A stretch of DNA of 64,000 bases from Erythrocercus mccallii (GCA_013397435.1 VZRG01000446.1:434499-498498), one strand, 5' to 3'. Positions 25,150 to 38,220 are shown, counted from the first letter of the stretch. A program made the numbers and translations. Notes: a model not told the origin generated them from the letters alone.

Positions 25150-28100
25150 CTCAAAAATGATTAGCTGTCCTCAGCAGTAATTAATTATCCCCAAGTAGTG
25201 AACTGAAATGACAGTGATATTTCTGCTTGAATCCTCAGGGGAAAATCGGGTTGTCTTGCTATGCTCTCTAAACCTGACATAAAGTTAAAAATAGGAAGTT
25301 TAATATGCAGTCTGCAGGACTTTTTCTGCCTGTAAGGCAATCCCAAGGGATGTCTCAGTTCAACTGCAAGCTCACGAAGTCCTGCTGTCCTAGAGAAGGC
25401 AGTGACATTTATTTCCCTCTTAGATAGCTCAGGCTCAGTGAAACACTAGCAAGAACTAAAGAACTTGTCAATTAATACAGCTGAAGATAATTTACAGGAA
25501 AAGCTTTTAAACATGTTAATCTCCAGTGAAGCCTGCTTAGAGCTACGTGACACAAACAGCATGAGGAAAAGCGGAGATTTTGGCTTGCAGTGACTGGGAG
25601 CAGATGTCATACCTACAGATGAGCAGGAACTGGGTGGGTGAGGACAAACACAAATTCATATTTCTGCTGTGTAAGTAGCCGTAGTGTGTTGGAAGCTGTA
25701 ACTTGGGGAGAAAATTTGGTTTGTCATAAGGTGATTTTCCAGTTCAGGTTTGTGGCCTTGATGTAGATCCATGCTCGCTACCGTTCCCACAGTGATCAAA
25801 AATCAAGACTATTTAACAAATATTTTGGTTAATTCATATCAGTTCTTCATTCAAAATTAAAAGTTGTTACAAGCTCGTTTTATCACCTTTTTTTTGTAAA
25901 GAAAAAAAGGTCTGAAATCCCCTATTTTCCTCTGTTTCATTAATGAAGCAATATCTTGGAGTAAGAACAAGAAAATCCCCACAGGATTAGTCTAATTTCC
26001 CTCCCTGCTGAACTGACAGTGCGTTTCCCTAGCACAATTCTAATGAGAAAGCAACCACTGAAAGTGAACCAAGCCTTCACTCAGCATTGAATCCCAGTGT
26101 GCTGTAAAAGCCAGGCTGGTTGTCAGGTGTTCTTTAAAGAACTAGGAGTTTATTTAGGCAAGATCTATTTTCAGAAAAGAGGAAAACAACTCTCTTTTTC
26201 TAGATCATCTTCAGAAAGGACACCTCTGTCTCCTTGGTGTTTGCACAGCTCTGCCAGAGAAACCCAAACTCTGCCCTGGGCAGGCTCCTCAGGCGCAGAT
26301 CAGTGGCACACAGTCCCCAACTCCTTTTGGGAGGCTAGTTCACATCTGGCAGGGTTTGTCACAACTGTCATGACTTTTGGCCTGACTTAGCAGGTCCAGG
26401 AAAATCTGACCCATCAGCCAAACCTTCTACAGCACTCTGCTGATTTAATAAGCCCTCCCAGAACATGTAACAACAATAAACACAGTGCAGAGACAACCAG
26501 CTGAGGTTTGGAAACTCTCTAGAAGCCAGGGTCATGTCTTTTGCTTGGAGAAGGGTTCTGGTGGATTTTTGTTGGTTTTTATTTTGTGGACTTTTTACTT
26601 TCCTATTATTCAAAGTATCCTATATTCCCATTACTCTCAACCACAGTTCTTTAGGGCAATTATACAAATTGTTTCCATAACTCTGTAAGTTTATATCTAG
26701 CCATTCCAGGTAAAAATTCTCCCGACTCTTTTAAGTAAAAGATCTTCCTGGCACACGTATGCAGATAATTCTCCCATCCAGCTTTCCCATGTCCACTCCT
26801 AGCTGTGGCAAGGGTGTTGCTACAAGCTAACACTGATCTTTCTCCGTAGCATCTGCAGCAGCTCTACTTTGTAAGAGAGAAAATACATTGCCAGGCTTTT
26901 TGCTCTGCCACAGGGCTTGGCTATGCTTGCTTGAAAAACACGGCTGGCCCTGGTTAAAAGCCTGCCTAAAGCCCAGGCTCCGGGCAGGCTCAGTTTAAGG
27001 CACGGCAGGCAGTTTGCAAGGTTTACGGGAGCCCCGCAGCAGCACCCCGAGTGAGAGCAGCCAGGGACAGTCCCATGTGCCGCTTGCCATGGCTGTGCTG
27101 GAGCTGCTCCAGCGCCCACGGCCAGCCCAGCCCGGGTCACACTGCAGGTGCAAACACACCACCATGCAAAAGTGACCCCAAACATGGACCCACAGCCACA
27201 TCCAAGTGCTTCCCTCTCTCTTCCCTCACCTTGCTCAGCTTCCAGATGCGCTACTGGGAAGCCTGCAAGGTGGCTGCAGCCTCTTGGAGCAGAACCCTTC
27301 AATCAGCCCCATTCTCTACCTTGTGCTGCCCTGTTCTCTGCATTAACCCCCTTTCTGGAAACACAAGGTTACAGACTCTGTGCTTTCAGAGTTGGTTTTT
27401 TGTCCCCTAAAATGAAAGCAGTGGTGGGAGGCAGAAGCCTTGAGCTGAATTTTACTGCCTAATGCATGATAAATGAATTGTCGGTGCATCCCCTCTTGTT
27501 TCATGTGAAAACACCACTATGCTCACAGCTCACAGCCAACTTGGTTGGCTTTATTTAATCTACTTAATGAACTGATGTGTAACAGAAATTCTGTGTCCAC
27601 AGATGAGAACTAAATCTCTTACTAATCAAAAAGCTTACAACCCCCCCCAAGCTTTTTAATACGTGCCTTTCCAGGGCCATCATACTGCCACCACTAAAAC
27701 CCTTGCAAGTGATAAATAAGAGGGGTTTTTTTTGTTTCAGTTACATGCTAAAGCAGTAACATAAGAGCAAAAGAGGAAAAAGATCAATTTTGCAAAAGAA
27801 AGTGGCTTATATTATGCTTAAATAGCTCTGCTTGTGATACGAACACCAGGCCAGTGCAAAAGCTGTGTCTTGGTGCAAATGGCCCTTTGCTCTTACATCC
27901 AGGCAATTTAGGCTACATAGCACAAATGCAAATAAACATGCAGGGCCACCTTTTGGTAGGTGGCATCCTGTAACAGAGGCAGAGAGATCTGTGTTCCAGA
28001 AATAAACACTCAGCACCATGACCACATGCAGCCTGGAAACCTGAAATAAATAATCGAATTCCAGCCCATATTTCAAACCTGCTGAGCCCCCAGTAGCCCA

Positions 28101-29385
28101 ACATCCCTGCATCTGGTGCTGGAGGTGCCTTGCATTCTCACAGCCTTTTGCAGAGAGAATGACAACAAACCTCTTACACAGCTCAGACTAGTGGCTACTT
28201 TTGAAAACCTCCTTGCAAGACACTCACTGCAGGTTGCTGCCCACACAGGAGCTCAGCAGAATGAAATCCTTGAGCCAGCCAGAAACTGCTGTTGTCCCTC
28301 ATAAGCACAAGAGCAGCACTGCATCGTTTACTACAGATTTCCTGCAGCCACTGCCAAATATGGCACTTTGGGGACATTTATTTTAAGCGTCATTGTTCTC
28401 TGTGCATTAACATATGCTCCAGTCAAACCCTTTATTCATCATTGCCAGATATGATGAGCCTTGTTACAGCCCCAATTAAAGAGTTTTGAAAGCACTGCCT
28501 TAATTTATAACCAAGAGAAGAAAAAGATTTTAATAAATATAAGGAGCCTGAAACCAATCAAAATTCCTTCCCTGATAACCATATCTGACTTGGCTGTTAG
28601 CCCTTCAAGAAAACACCAAGTCCCTTGCAGGACTGTGCCAAGCAGCTGAGATGGGACGTGGACAGCACCTATTGCCACTCTCCCTGGAAGGGATATGAAG
28701 TCCCCCTGGATTCTCTAGGCATCCTCACCATTCATCATGTCTGCAAGGGGAAGCTTTATCAGCCCATCTTTTCTTGAGGGCAGATGAGCTTGCTGATGTA
28801 TGGCAGTAAATCCTCAATACAGGCAATACCGTTTTAAATTGCTTGAAGCGTCAAGGCTCCAGGCAATCAGAGTTATTTTATCAGCTAGACTAAAATTACC
28901 AGAGAAAACTGAGGCACAGGACCATCCTCCCTTTCCCAGAGCAGCCTCCATCACTTTTAAGTTCAGTAACATGAAGTGTTCCTGAAAAACTCACATTCAC
29001 AGGATCCAAGTGCCTCAGTTCAGGTCAGTTGGCAAATTTCACTGACAGCCCTGGGACTCATCACCCTGAATGACAGGTCCAAATTGTGTACACAATTCCA
29101 TTTGCGTGCACATGAAAAGCTCCATAAACCACCACAGCTAATATCAGCCTAAGGGAGGGAAATCTAGTTAATAGCACATTAAAAAGTTAAATCCCATTAT
29201 TAATGAAAATACCTCCAGCAGAGCAATTATGCAGCACCCTTAGAGAAAGCTTCCAGGAGACGGAGCACAAACAGAAGCAGAGCTGGCAATAGGGTCCAGG
29301 ATACGGACTGGCTGAGCTGCTGCCACCCTGCACCTACTGCAACCTCCCTAGGCAGAAAATATGATTGCAAACATCCCTTCTGTAG
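25150..29385. other. Non-coding stretch with a GC-richer patch near 27,000
   Basis: Positions 26940-27260 are GC-richer with scattered CpG, and a 160-codon minus-strand frame (26820-27302) covers them. Its translation is dominated by Ala, Gly, Cys and Leu and has no domain signature, so I read it as a composition effect. There is a palindrome at 27628-27657 (arms aaaaagctt and aagcttttt around a loop containing eight C). I see no repeat family. Confidence 0.45.
25885..25911. repeat. Poly-T/poly-A hairpin
   Basis: The arms accttttttt and aaaaaaaggt (10 bp) enclose a 7-nt loop (tgtaaag). A stem of this length made mostly of A:T pairs is not rare in AT-rich DNA. No promoter or RNA gene is associated with it. 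Confidence 0.8.
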
Positions 29386-29389
29386 CTAA

Positions 29390-29417
29390 TTATTGGCCAG
29401 CAGCAGCAGGCCAATAA
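29390..29417. promoter_or_regulatory. Inverted CCAAT pair
   Basis: Perfect 9-bp arms, ttattggcc and ggccaataa, flank a 10-nt CAG-rich centre. Each arm holds a CCAAT pentamer in opposite orientation. CCAAT is the core bound by NF-Y. There is no TATA box, CpG island or known start nearby, so regulatory use is only a possibility. A 9-bp inverted repeat can also arise by chance in a window of this size. Confidence 0.3.
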
Positions 29418-29847
29418 AAAGTCTTGTCTAGAGGAAGAAAAAGAGACATTTGGTGCTTACAGAATTAAAATTGTCTACTCTGGGGGAATGTGGGACAAAT
29501 AAGCCAATTTCATGCAGAAGTCTAAGTGCTGAGAAAGAAAAATTCCACAGTAGAGGCTGAAAAACGATTTGGGGTTAATTAACATCCATGAGTCAAAGCT
29601 TGCCTGACAGCATGAGTAGGGGAGATGGCACAGCCTCCCCAAGTTAAGCCAGAGCACTGCACAGCAGCCCTCCACTACCTGCCAAGTCCTGCACTGAAGC
29701 AGCATACACATGGAAATCCTAAGCAATCCTGGAAAATCCTGGAAACCCATTTCTCCTTTCATAGAGAAAAGGCAGACAGCAGACATACCTAGTGGAATAT
29801 TTAAATAGTACTTTGCATATTCATTTCACAATTAAATGCTTTTAGAA

Positions 29848-29959
29848 TTAGTGACTGGTGACACCACGTGTTTCTCCTTCTCTTCCATCTTTCTTGGTTG
29901 TCCAGGCAAAACCAAAGTCTCCATAATAGGTGCTAAAAGCATAAATTCCCGCTATAGGT
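29848..29959 (-). CDS. Candidate terminal coding exon, unknown protein
   Basis: On the minus strand, a good acceptor-like site (ctttgctttcttctag) precedes a frame of 36 codons ending in TAA at 29848-29850. One base leads the first codon. The other two frames stop within nine codons. The residues are unlike the chance frames of this window: an aromatic, Gly-rich part (GIYAFSTYYGDFGFAW) is followed by a charged tail (TTKKDGREGETRG), and codons favour purine in first position. I recognise no family. No close polyadenylation signal is obvious on the minus strand, so the 3' UTR is undefined. It is phase-compatible with the candidate exon at 36561-36660. This is the best single exon candidate in the window, but still unproven. 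Confidence 0.35.
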
Positions 29960-29964
29960 CTAGA

Positions 29965-32370
29965 AGAAAGCAAAGTTATGGCTATGTGGGACAATGACAG
30001 ATCAAGAAATAACTGGCATTAAGTAGTTGTTGCAAAACCCCTCTGAGCAAGGTATAATAAAAGCTGGCTTTGCAGTTGTTTGATTTTCACACTAATGAAC
30101 AAATTAAAGTTTATTTCTATCATCTTTAACATTCATAGTGGCAGGCAGCTGAGGAAGCACTTATATTTTCAATGCATCAGCTTATAAGCATGTATGCAAT
30201 TTTTATGGCTAAGCATTATGTCTCCTACTGTTACTTGTGATCCAGACCAGCTTCATGTTTTTCCTCTTGATGTGAAGAGTCTAGCTTTAAGGAGTTTTTG
30301 TCGAGCAGTTTGTGAACAAAATTGAAATAACCACAGCAAATTAATTGGCAGAGACAAAAAAGCTCCCTGAGGTGCTATAAAATGATGAAGAGACTACAAA
30401 ACTTCCTAGAGGACAATAAAGATGTAACATACATGACCAGGCACTCCTCAGCCTTGTAGCCTATAAAGGTGGTTGTGAAAGCTGCAGTCCTGCAGGTTTT
30501 CAGTGTGACCTTTGTACAAGTGCAAAAATTAAGAGGTGGGCATGGAGAAACCTGGCAGTCAAGAGAACCACCACCATCCTGCTTTGGATCGTGACTTCCA
30601 TTGCACAGCAGCCCTTGGAGTCACCTGGCACCCACTCTGCTGACGTGCAAACACTGATCTCTGACCCAACAACGTTTCCCTGAAATGGCAACAACATCAG
30701 GAAGGTGTGATCAGGGGGATTCAGGTTTCTGCTTCTCTCAATATGACCCCTGAAATGCTTAGCTCGTGATGTTATTAGCATCAGCAAGCAAGGAAGCCAG
30801 CCAAGAGCAAAATGTATTTTATCTTTCCATCAGCAGTTGAAGTGGGCCAGCATTCAACAGCACAGTGTGCCAGTATTTCTTCGAACGCCAAATCCATCCT
30901 CCAAACTCTGGCTGTAGAGAGAGTAGGCTGAACACTGCAGCTTCTACATTTCAGCTTCAAGGCAGACATTGCCTCTACATTACACGCACAGATAAAGTTT
31001 TCCTACTCTGGGCCAGTTTTCACTGCCAAGAATAGGCTACTCCAGTCAAATTCAGACAGACCAAGAGGGAGCCTGAACCTGCCCAAGTCTCCCTATGGTG
31101 GTTTAACCCAGATGAACACACATCAGGCTAGTCCCAGCTACATGCAGTGTTTGCAGTCTGGAGAGACAAAAGCACAAGTTCACTGCTGCAGAAAGATAAT
31201 CTGCTCCAGAAAGCTACTCTGCTCTTCAGAAAAAAAAAAAAATCCCCAAAAGAAACAAGCAATCATCATAAAAATGGATGAAATTGGGATTTTTGGATTC
31301 TGTTTCAACCCATGGGATAGCACAGGATGCGGAAAGGACTGCTCTAGGTATGTGGGTACACCAGTGAGACTATCACCATCTTTCACCAATAGACTGATCC
31401 AGATGGTGCTTTTGCTGAGCAATTCAGTGCACAGATCCCAAACTCACCTATATCTGATCCCTATGGAGCTGTGCAAGTGAGGAGAAGATGTCCTGTGGAA
31501 CTTATCTCCCATAGATGTAAGGCCTTCAAACTGACCAGCACCCTTTAAATACAGCTCTACAACACCTGGCAACTATTTTACAGGTAACACCCTCCTCACA
31601 AAAGCCCCGACACATTTACTGGCCTGGAGCAAAGCAGATCCCAAGAGGCACTCCAGCAGCTGATACAGGAGATATTCCCACTGCAGCCATGAAGGACACA
31701 GATGTCCTGTGCCTGGCAGCTTGCAGCAGCCAAAGCAGAGGGGCAGTGTTTTGCACACACAGCAAAGGAGAAGCAGGAGAGTCCTCCACAGGTTACATGC
31801 TCTAAGAAATCTATGGAGACAGCCCTCAGGCACTGCACACTTCAGCCACAATGAGCTTTAAAACCTTTAAACACACACCAGAAGTGTTGCTGCTTGGAGG
31901 CTACAGGCCGTATATCATGTACTAAATGACTTTTTGTCTCAACAGAACTGTCACTTCATGTTGTGAGAGCCAGGTAATGCAGGTCTTTTTGAGTGCTTAT
32001 AGTCTGCAATAAAGGTCCGTATTGATGACCCCAAGATACTGAGCAAAACAGCATAATAGCCATGTCCATTCGCAAAGAAAAACAAAGAAACTTTCATTTC
32101 TGCAAAAAGTACTGAAAGTTGTTCATTTAGGAGGCTTATTTTGTTTAGAAAGACTGCTTTTAGCTTTTCCAGACTTCTCAGCTACATTTTTCTTTAATTA
32201 GTTTAGCTCAGCCAGCAAAGAGCAGGACTTGAGCAACAAGGGTCTTCACATAAAAGCATTTGAAATCTCTGGCTGGCTAATACAGTCTAAATATACACTG
32301 CAATCTGCGTGTCAGACTTATTAGAGGGCAGCATTGTGTTCTGTATACTACATTACTATTATTGTGTTTT
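29965..32370. other. Non-coding stretch, possible intron
   Basis: A near-perfect minus-strand donor-like site (ATAG|GTGAGTTT) lies at 31447-31448. The acceptor-like sites above it would give exons of only 21 or about 60 bp with no distinctive translation, so I did not call one. There are otherwise no repeats and no long frames. Confidence 0.4.
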
Positions 32371-32374
32371 CCAG

Positions 32375-32606
32375 GAGAATGAGTTATCCACTGATAGTGA
32401 TTTCATGTGGGTAAATGAGGCTGCTAGGTTTGGTTCATCAGCATCTCTTCTGCAGCCACCAGCATTTAAATTAGAGATTTCCTTGGACCATACAAAGGAA
32501 CAAGCGTTTACTCAAGTGTCTCACCAGCTTGTCAACACAAGGACCTCTCCTACATCCCACACTCCTCTCCTGCCTTTGCTGGGGCTTGAGGAAGCTACAG
32601 AAACAG
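32375..32606 (+). CDS. Candidate internal exon, opposite strand
   Basis: An acceptor-like site with a T-rich tract (attattgtgttttccag, ending at 32374) is followed by a frame open for 77 codons to a donor-like site (CAG|GTACCT at 32607). The first part is acidic and mixed (ENELSTDSDFMWVNEAARFG). The later part is Thr-, Ser-, Pro- and Leu-rich and looks less like a conserved domain. The same frame was already open for 22 codons before the acceptor, which weakens the case. No family is recognised. If real, it belongs to a gene on the opposite strand from the nearby minus-strand candidates. Confidence 0.2.
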
Positions 32607-32609
32607 GTA

Positions 32610-35560
32610 CCTCAGAACTGAGCAGCTCCTGACAGAGATGGAATTCAATCCCCACATTTCACGTCAGGAGATACACTGATACAACCTTTGAAGCAGACCA
32701 AAATGAACATTAAGGGTTTTTTGGGAGCAAGTTGCCACACTAACTGCCCTGTGAGAGCTTCTGGGATTTCCCACGAAAATCTCACACTTACTTCTGCCCT
32801 CAGACCCAGTCGAGGGCTGCCCTGCCTAGAGCCCAGTTTGGTCAACAGGGCAGGGCTGTGGGGAAGCCTCCCAGGCCCCAAGGAGTACAGTGCTAGGATG
32901 CTCAGGGCTAACATTACCTTTGTAGCCTCCTGAACCACCAGCCTCCCTCCAGCATCCAAGCTTGGTTATTTCTAGTGCGCCAGAACCCCACACAGCCAAC
33001 AGCATGAGGCAAGATGCAGGCAGTGCTCAGCATATGAAACACTGCAGGCAAACTCAGAGCAAATAGAGAAGGAAAGAAAAATGGATTTATGTCCTCTGAT
33101 GGCTTAGCTGGCAGAAGGGAAAAGAGAGGGAGGATCCTTCTGTTCAGGCTTTGTCTCCATCTCCAAGACTTCCTCCATGTTGAGTCATTCACGCTTGAAT
33201 GAAGCAACGTTGAAGTCAGTGATAGGACTGGGTAGGGAGAAGGGAGAACTTTGTGACAGAGTATGACATGGTGCAAAACCACAAGTGAGATCAAACAGGC
33301 TGCTGGTGAGAACAGGAACACAGGCATATGGCAAAATCCAGCTCCTGGGATGATTTATTAGACAAAAATAAGTTTAAACGTAGCCTTAAATTCAGCACTT
33401 TAATGCCCTTCTGCTCTCTTAATGAGGCAGTTAGTTGGCTATAGCACTAGATTAGAAAACTTAATTCTTTTCACATACAGAACATGTGAAATAGTGCTAG
33501 TTATGACTCAAAGGGCCCCTTCCAATAAATGACTGGGTAAGTAACTGGTGTATTCCCAAGGAAAGTTTACTTCACCAGTGCTCCCCATGTCATCAGCTAA
33601 TTATAGAAGCACTGCAGCTACCTGTGGTGTCGTGGTAATTGTGGCTGGTGTGCACAAAGCACAAAAGAAGCAATAGCCATAAAACTGCTTTTCACTACCA
33701 CTTCACAGGAAAGGTTCCCAGAGCACTACAGTTATTTGCACCTTCACAGCTCCACAATTTATCAGTCATTTCACAGTCACGGAAATTCAGGCAGAGATGA
33801 AGTGAGGCAGGCATGAAAGACTCAGGAAAACTCCCCTTTCCCAGAGAGGGGTTCATTCCTGCTTGGACAGAGCACTGTCAGCTCTCAAACTCCACTAGCA
33901 TCAGAGAGCTGGGCTACAAATTACAGACAAATCACTTGGTCTTTAATTCTAAAAAATGCCTTAGAGTAGACAGAGAACCCCTACATTTAAAAGTTGAAAC
34001 TTTAGAAACAACTTCAGGGTAGGACAAGGAGGCTTTGTACAACAGGTCCATATAGCTAATGAGACAATAATTAAACATCTAATTTCCTAATCATGTTTTT
34101 GATCTGGTGAGCAGTGCTCTGGGTTAAAAGCACCCTCAAACCTACACATCCAAAATAAAACCTGCTTAGCATGGGCACCAGCTCTTCCATTCTGTCAGCA
34201 ACAGTAAGGATAGGTGTCTGTTCTATATCACGCTTCTAGCTCAAGGATCCAGCTTCTCCAACAGATTTAGATCTCCTCCAAGAACACTTGGCTTCAACTC
34301 CAGGCTGAATCCTGAGTTTTCCAAAAATTACAGCACTGATTAGATTTATGAGATGATTAAAAGAGGCTTTCCAAGTCCAAAATTCAGGTAGTTATGCTAT
34401 AACAGGCTGTTCCACTAGAAAGCCCTGAAGGCAAAGCCAGTTTCAGGTCTGGTTTCCAAGAACAGTGTGTACTCTGAAGACACGCTGCACACTACAAGGT
34501 GTGCCTGCCACAGCACCTTCAGGAAGCCACACCTGCAGTCACATGCCATCAGCTGCTGTGGGGCTGATGGAGCTGACCTCTACAGCTCTTGCATGGCTGC
34601 AGTCACTGCAGCAGCTCTGACTCCAATCTCTAGACATTACCCATGAAGCAGCCAAAGCAAAGCTCAGTACCTGCTACAGTGACTGACTCACAACTGGAAC
34701 ATCCCAGTCACAGCAAGATGTGCCCTCACCCAGCACCAAAAGCCTGCCTGGAGAGGTATCAGAGCAAGACAAAAGCCAGCCTCAAAGCGCTGAACTAGGG
34801 ACATGTAGCAGGTTAAGCAAGGACTGAGTAAAACTCAGCACAGACTTAACAAAAACCAGCCTGAAAAACCCTTTGTGGCCCTAACCAGGCGTCTGAGCTG
34901 CTGCTGCCATAAGCTGCCATGGAATAAACTGAGCTGTGGCATCATGATGATGGTAAACCCAGACCCTCAGCAGCAGAAAACTCTCTTTTGGCTACAAATG
35001 GCTCTGAAAAAAGTAATTGGTTTTCCCAGAGTTATTAGGAAAGTGAGTAATTGTATGCACAGTTACAGCAGTGCTGTAGACATTGTGCTCCAAACAAGGG
35101 AAAGGCACAGTTGAAGAGGGATCTGTTTACAGTTGTAATTGTTCACTGCCCTGACTTTGCTCAAGCAGCTACAATTATTAATCTGTAAATTCAACATCAA
35201 AAGCTGAGATGACTAAATAGAGGCAAGGTCAGATGGAAAAATAATCTAGTTTTTACATTACATTATTTTTTTCCAGCTGAGATGGCTTTCTTTCTGAGCT
35301 GATATTAAGAACATACATATTTTAAGTAAGTACCACTGGCCACACATGCCATCAGCAGAGTGCAGCATACCAAAAAATAATTGAAGTAATTGTTTTAAAG
35401 GACAAATTCTATTCCCTTTAGCCAAGATAACAGTTTGCATAGCTGAAATCAGATATAAAACTCCACACTGAATTTATTTCCTTGCTACAAGTAATTCTTT
35501 AGATTCTTTCCTGTGAAGAGAGATGCTCCAGTTTAGAAGGGAGCTGAGCCCGGGATATCA
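32610..35560. other. Non-coding stretch
   Basis: No gene was recognised. Positions 33715-33800 faintly recall a reverse MIR core ('acggaaattcaggcagag.tgaagtga'), too weakly to call. Frames up to 137 codons (minus, 32914-33327) have chance-like composition. Confidence 0.45.
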
Positions 35561-35564
35561 TTAC

Positions 35565-35636
35565 CTGTGTTGTAGATCAAAGTAGCTTGGTGGAAAAAAG
35601 CCCTATTGATGCTAAAGCCTGTCCACAGGGAAAAAG
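35565..35636 (-). CDS. Candidate internal exon, unknown protein
   Basis: On the minus strand, a strong acceptor-like site (ctgtctcttgtgtttttcag) and a donor-like site (CACAG|GTAATG) bound 72 bp. Only one frame is open throughout, with two leading bases and one trailing base. It reads FSLWTGFSINRAFFHQATLI and onwards. Its phase does not fit directly between the candidates at 36561 and 29848. Either it is an alternative exon, another exon is missing, or the call is false. No family is recognised. Confidence 0.2.
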
Positions 35637-36560
35637 CTGAAAAACACAAGAGACAGACTCCAAGACTGATGTTCAACTACAGTGATGAGGCCAGGAAGAT
35701 ATTCTTAGCCTGGAGACAAAAATAAATTAATATAATTACTCCAAACAAAAAAAAAATCTATTACAAAATAAAAGGGAAATTTGTAGTTTTGTCAACTAAA
35801 GTAAAATAGTTTAATTTTTTCTACATTCTAGTTTCAAAGTGAAAAAAAAAAGAAAGAAAGGAGAAGCTAAGTGGAAAAAAGAAAATCAAATCACCTTTTC
35901 CTCTCAAATCCTAAAACTAGAAACTATTTCCAAACATTAAAAGCTTTCCATGGAGCACAGCGTCTGGGACTATTTCACACTGAAATCACATTAGCACATC
36001 TCTTTCATAGTGCAGCCAGATTGGTTCTCACTTCTTTAATAACTAAGCTGTAAAACCTTTTCTATCCACCAAATAAGCAAGTTTGTGCTGTTACAGAAAG
36101 ATAACACCATAAGGACAACAAATCTGTCCTGTGATTTACTCCACACTGGCAGAATCCCACCAGGGATGAATTAAAATAGATAATTTTTCCACCTTTTCCA
36201 AAACGAGGACTCAGGTATTTTCAAAATCCTTTTCCATTCACCTCTGCTCACAGCATATGCAGCATGTGAAAAAGTTCCCATGTTCTGCAATTAATTTCCT
36301 CAGAGGTGGACAGCAGAAAACAACAGACCCATGAGAACCTCGTGCTTGGTCTGCAGTGAACTGCAGCACCACATTCCTGAAGTGGCCTCAGCACACTTGG
36401 CATATTGCTGCCCTAATTCATTGTCCTGTCAATGAATGTAAGTGGATGTTTAACAGTGAAAACAAATACATTTTATCTTCTATGCCAAGTGCTGTCTTTC
36501 TTAACAAGAGAGAATGGTGAAGAAGCAGCTGAGATATTAAAATGCTTAAAATAAAAATAC

Positions 36561-36660
36561 CTAGTTGGAATCATGGTATTTGCTTTAACATTTAGCACAG
36601 GAGGAACATGAAATTTAACATGAAACTTCAACAACTCCAGTTTGTTTAGATTTCTCCATT
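36561..36660 (-). CDS. Candidate internal exon, unknown protein
   Basis: The minus strand has an acceptor-like site (ccatctttttgctgag) and a donor-like site (CTAG|GTATTT) around 100 bp. One frame is open for 32 codons, with two leading and two trailing bases. It includes LNKLELLKFHVKFHVPPVLN. The frame meets a stop just upstream of the acceptor, as expected at an exon edge. The trailing bases complete a codon with the single leading base of the candidate terminal exon at 29848-29959. AT-rich DNA readily gives Leu-, Lys-, Asn- and Phe-rich chance frames, so caution is needed. Confidence 0.25.
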
Positions 36661-36664
36661 CTCA

Positions 36665-38220
36665 GCAAAAAGATGGGCTGTATAGATCAGTATCCTGTTT
36701 TTAAAGGGTGTTAGCAGAGAGAGGGAGAGGTATTTATAGGTACACACCATGTGTTAACTACTGCCCCATATTCTTATATTCATTGATGATTTTACACTTT
36801 TTAAGAGTTTCCTGAACCAATGATTCTGGGACTCAGGGAACTCAGTGTTCACTAATCCCATCAGCTCTCCTTTGACAAGTGCAGCTGCCCTGGGATGGAT
36901 GCAGCCACCATCACATCACCTCCCACAGGGAAACCTACATCCCTTGCAGGACAGCTCAGGGGAATTTCCTTCCTGAGCCATTTCCCAGAACAATCTCAGG
37001 CCAAGATCTCATCTCCAAAATCACCTGTAGTACTGAGGATTTAGAAGGGCAGCAGAGATGTGGGACACGGGAGTGAAGGTTCTGACCACAGTCAGCACAG
37101 GTCTGCAGCAAGAGCCTGGTGATGCTCAGAGACACCCACTCTGTCTGGGGGACTACAACCCTGCAACCCCAAAGTCACCTGCTCTGCTGACAGGACACAC
37201 ATCCTTGGAGCCAACAGCTGCTCCAGCAACAAGAGTTCCTTGAACCTCAGTGCTGGGTGGCTTTGTGACATCAAGCACAGAGTAGCTGTGAGATCGAACC
37301 CCTGGAACAAGTGCTCCAGCTTCCTGCTGAAGACAGGCAGAATCCCAGTGCAGATGTGTCTGACCAGCCCCCAAGCATGGCTTGTACACAGTCAGCCTTC
37401 ATCCTGCTCCAGCAGGAAACATCCCAAAAATCTGATCTCAAACCTTGAACATTAAGCATAGCAAAAATACAGCTCTTGAAGGCGACCTGGATCATTTACT
37501 GTAAGTCACTCCTGAGGTGACTCAAATAACATCTCCCCTGCAATGAATTCACACCCCACTGCCAGCAGGGTGTCACAGAGACTTGCTTATGGGCACAGAG
37601 TACTTTCTCCAAAGCAGACAGGAGCCATCTCTTATAAATCATCATATACCAGAGGCACCATCTGCAATAACAAATGAGATCTCTGAGGCATCTCTAAAGT
37701 CTTGGGTTTGGTACACTAAGTTTAAAGCATGTAGGTGTGTCTTTGGTAGAAGAAAATTTTCCAACAGCATACTACTGTGCACACCACTATTCAGGGAATG
37801 AAGATATCCTACCACACTGCTCTAATTAACAGAGACTATCTCCAGCCCATGGCCAACAGGACAATTGAGGCTGCCCTCTCCAACTACTGCTTTGGAAGTT
37901 TAGGGCACATTCAGATGAAACAGACTTACAGCACAGAAGAAACACTATAAAGCAAAAGAGTAAAAAATGCTGTTTGTGATTGCCATCTGCACAAAAGTAC
38001 AATTTAAAGCATCAGTTCCTAACCACCCACAACCTGAGACTGTGTTTTCCAAAGGACATCTTCCCATTTGCAGGTACAGTGTGTGCCTGGCAACACCTGC
38101 AGTTACTCTCAAGAGTTCAGACTTGCAAGTGCACCTCAGTAGTAGCATTAACAAGGGCCATATTTCATCCTGTGCGTTTTTACTGATCAACAGTTACATT
38201 ACAGCAGAGTACAGAAGGCA
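36665..38220. other. Non-coding stretch
   Basis: No gene was called. A donor-like site on the minus strand at 37026-37027 and another at 37930-37931 each have possible upstream acceptors, but the intervening translations are not distinctive. There are no interspersed repeats. Confidence 0.45.

Noticed and set aside
26820..27302. 160-codon minus-strand open frame, the longest in the window
   Set aside because: It lies in a GC-richer patch, which lengthens chance frames. The translation is Ala/Gly/Cys/Leu-rich with no motif, start context or splice support.
33715..33800. Faint reverse-MIR similarity
   Set aside because: Only one short block matches, below what I would accept without an alignment.
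37288..37298. T-loop-like GGTTCGATC on the minus strand
   Set aside because: No acceptor stem, D-loop or anticodon arm can be folded around it, so it is not a tRNA.
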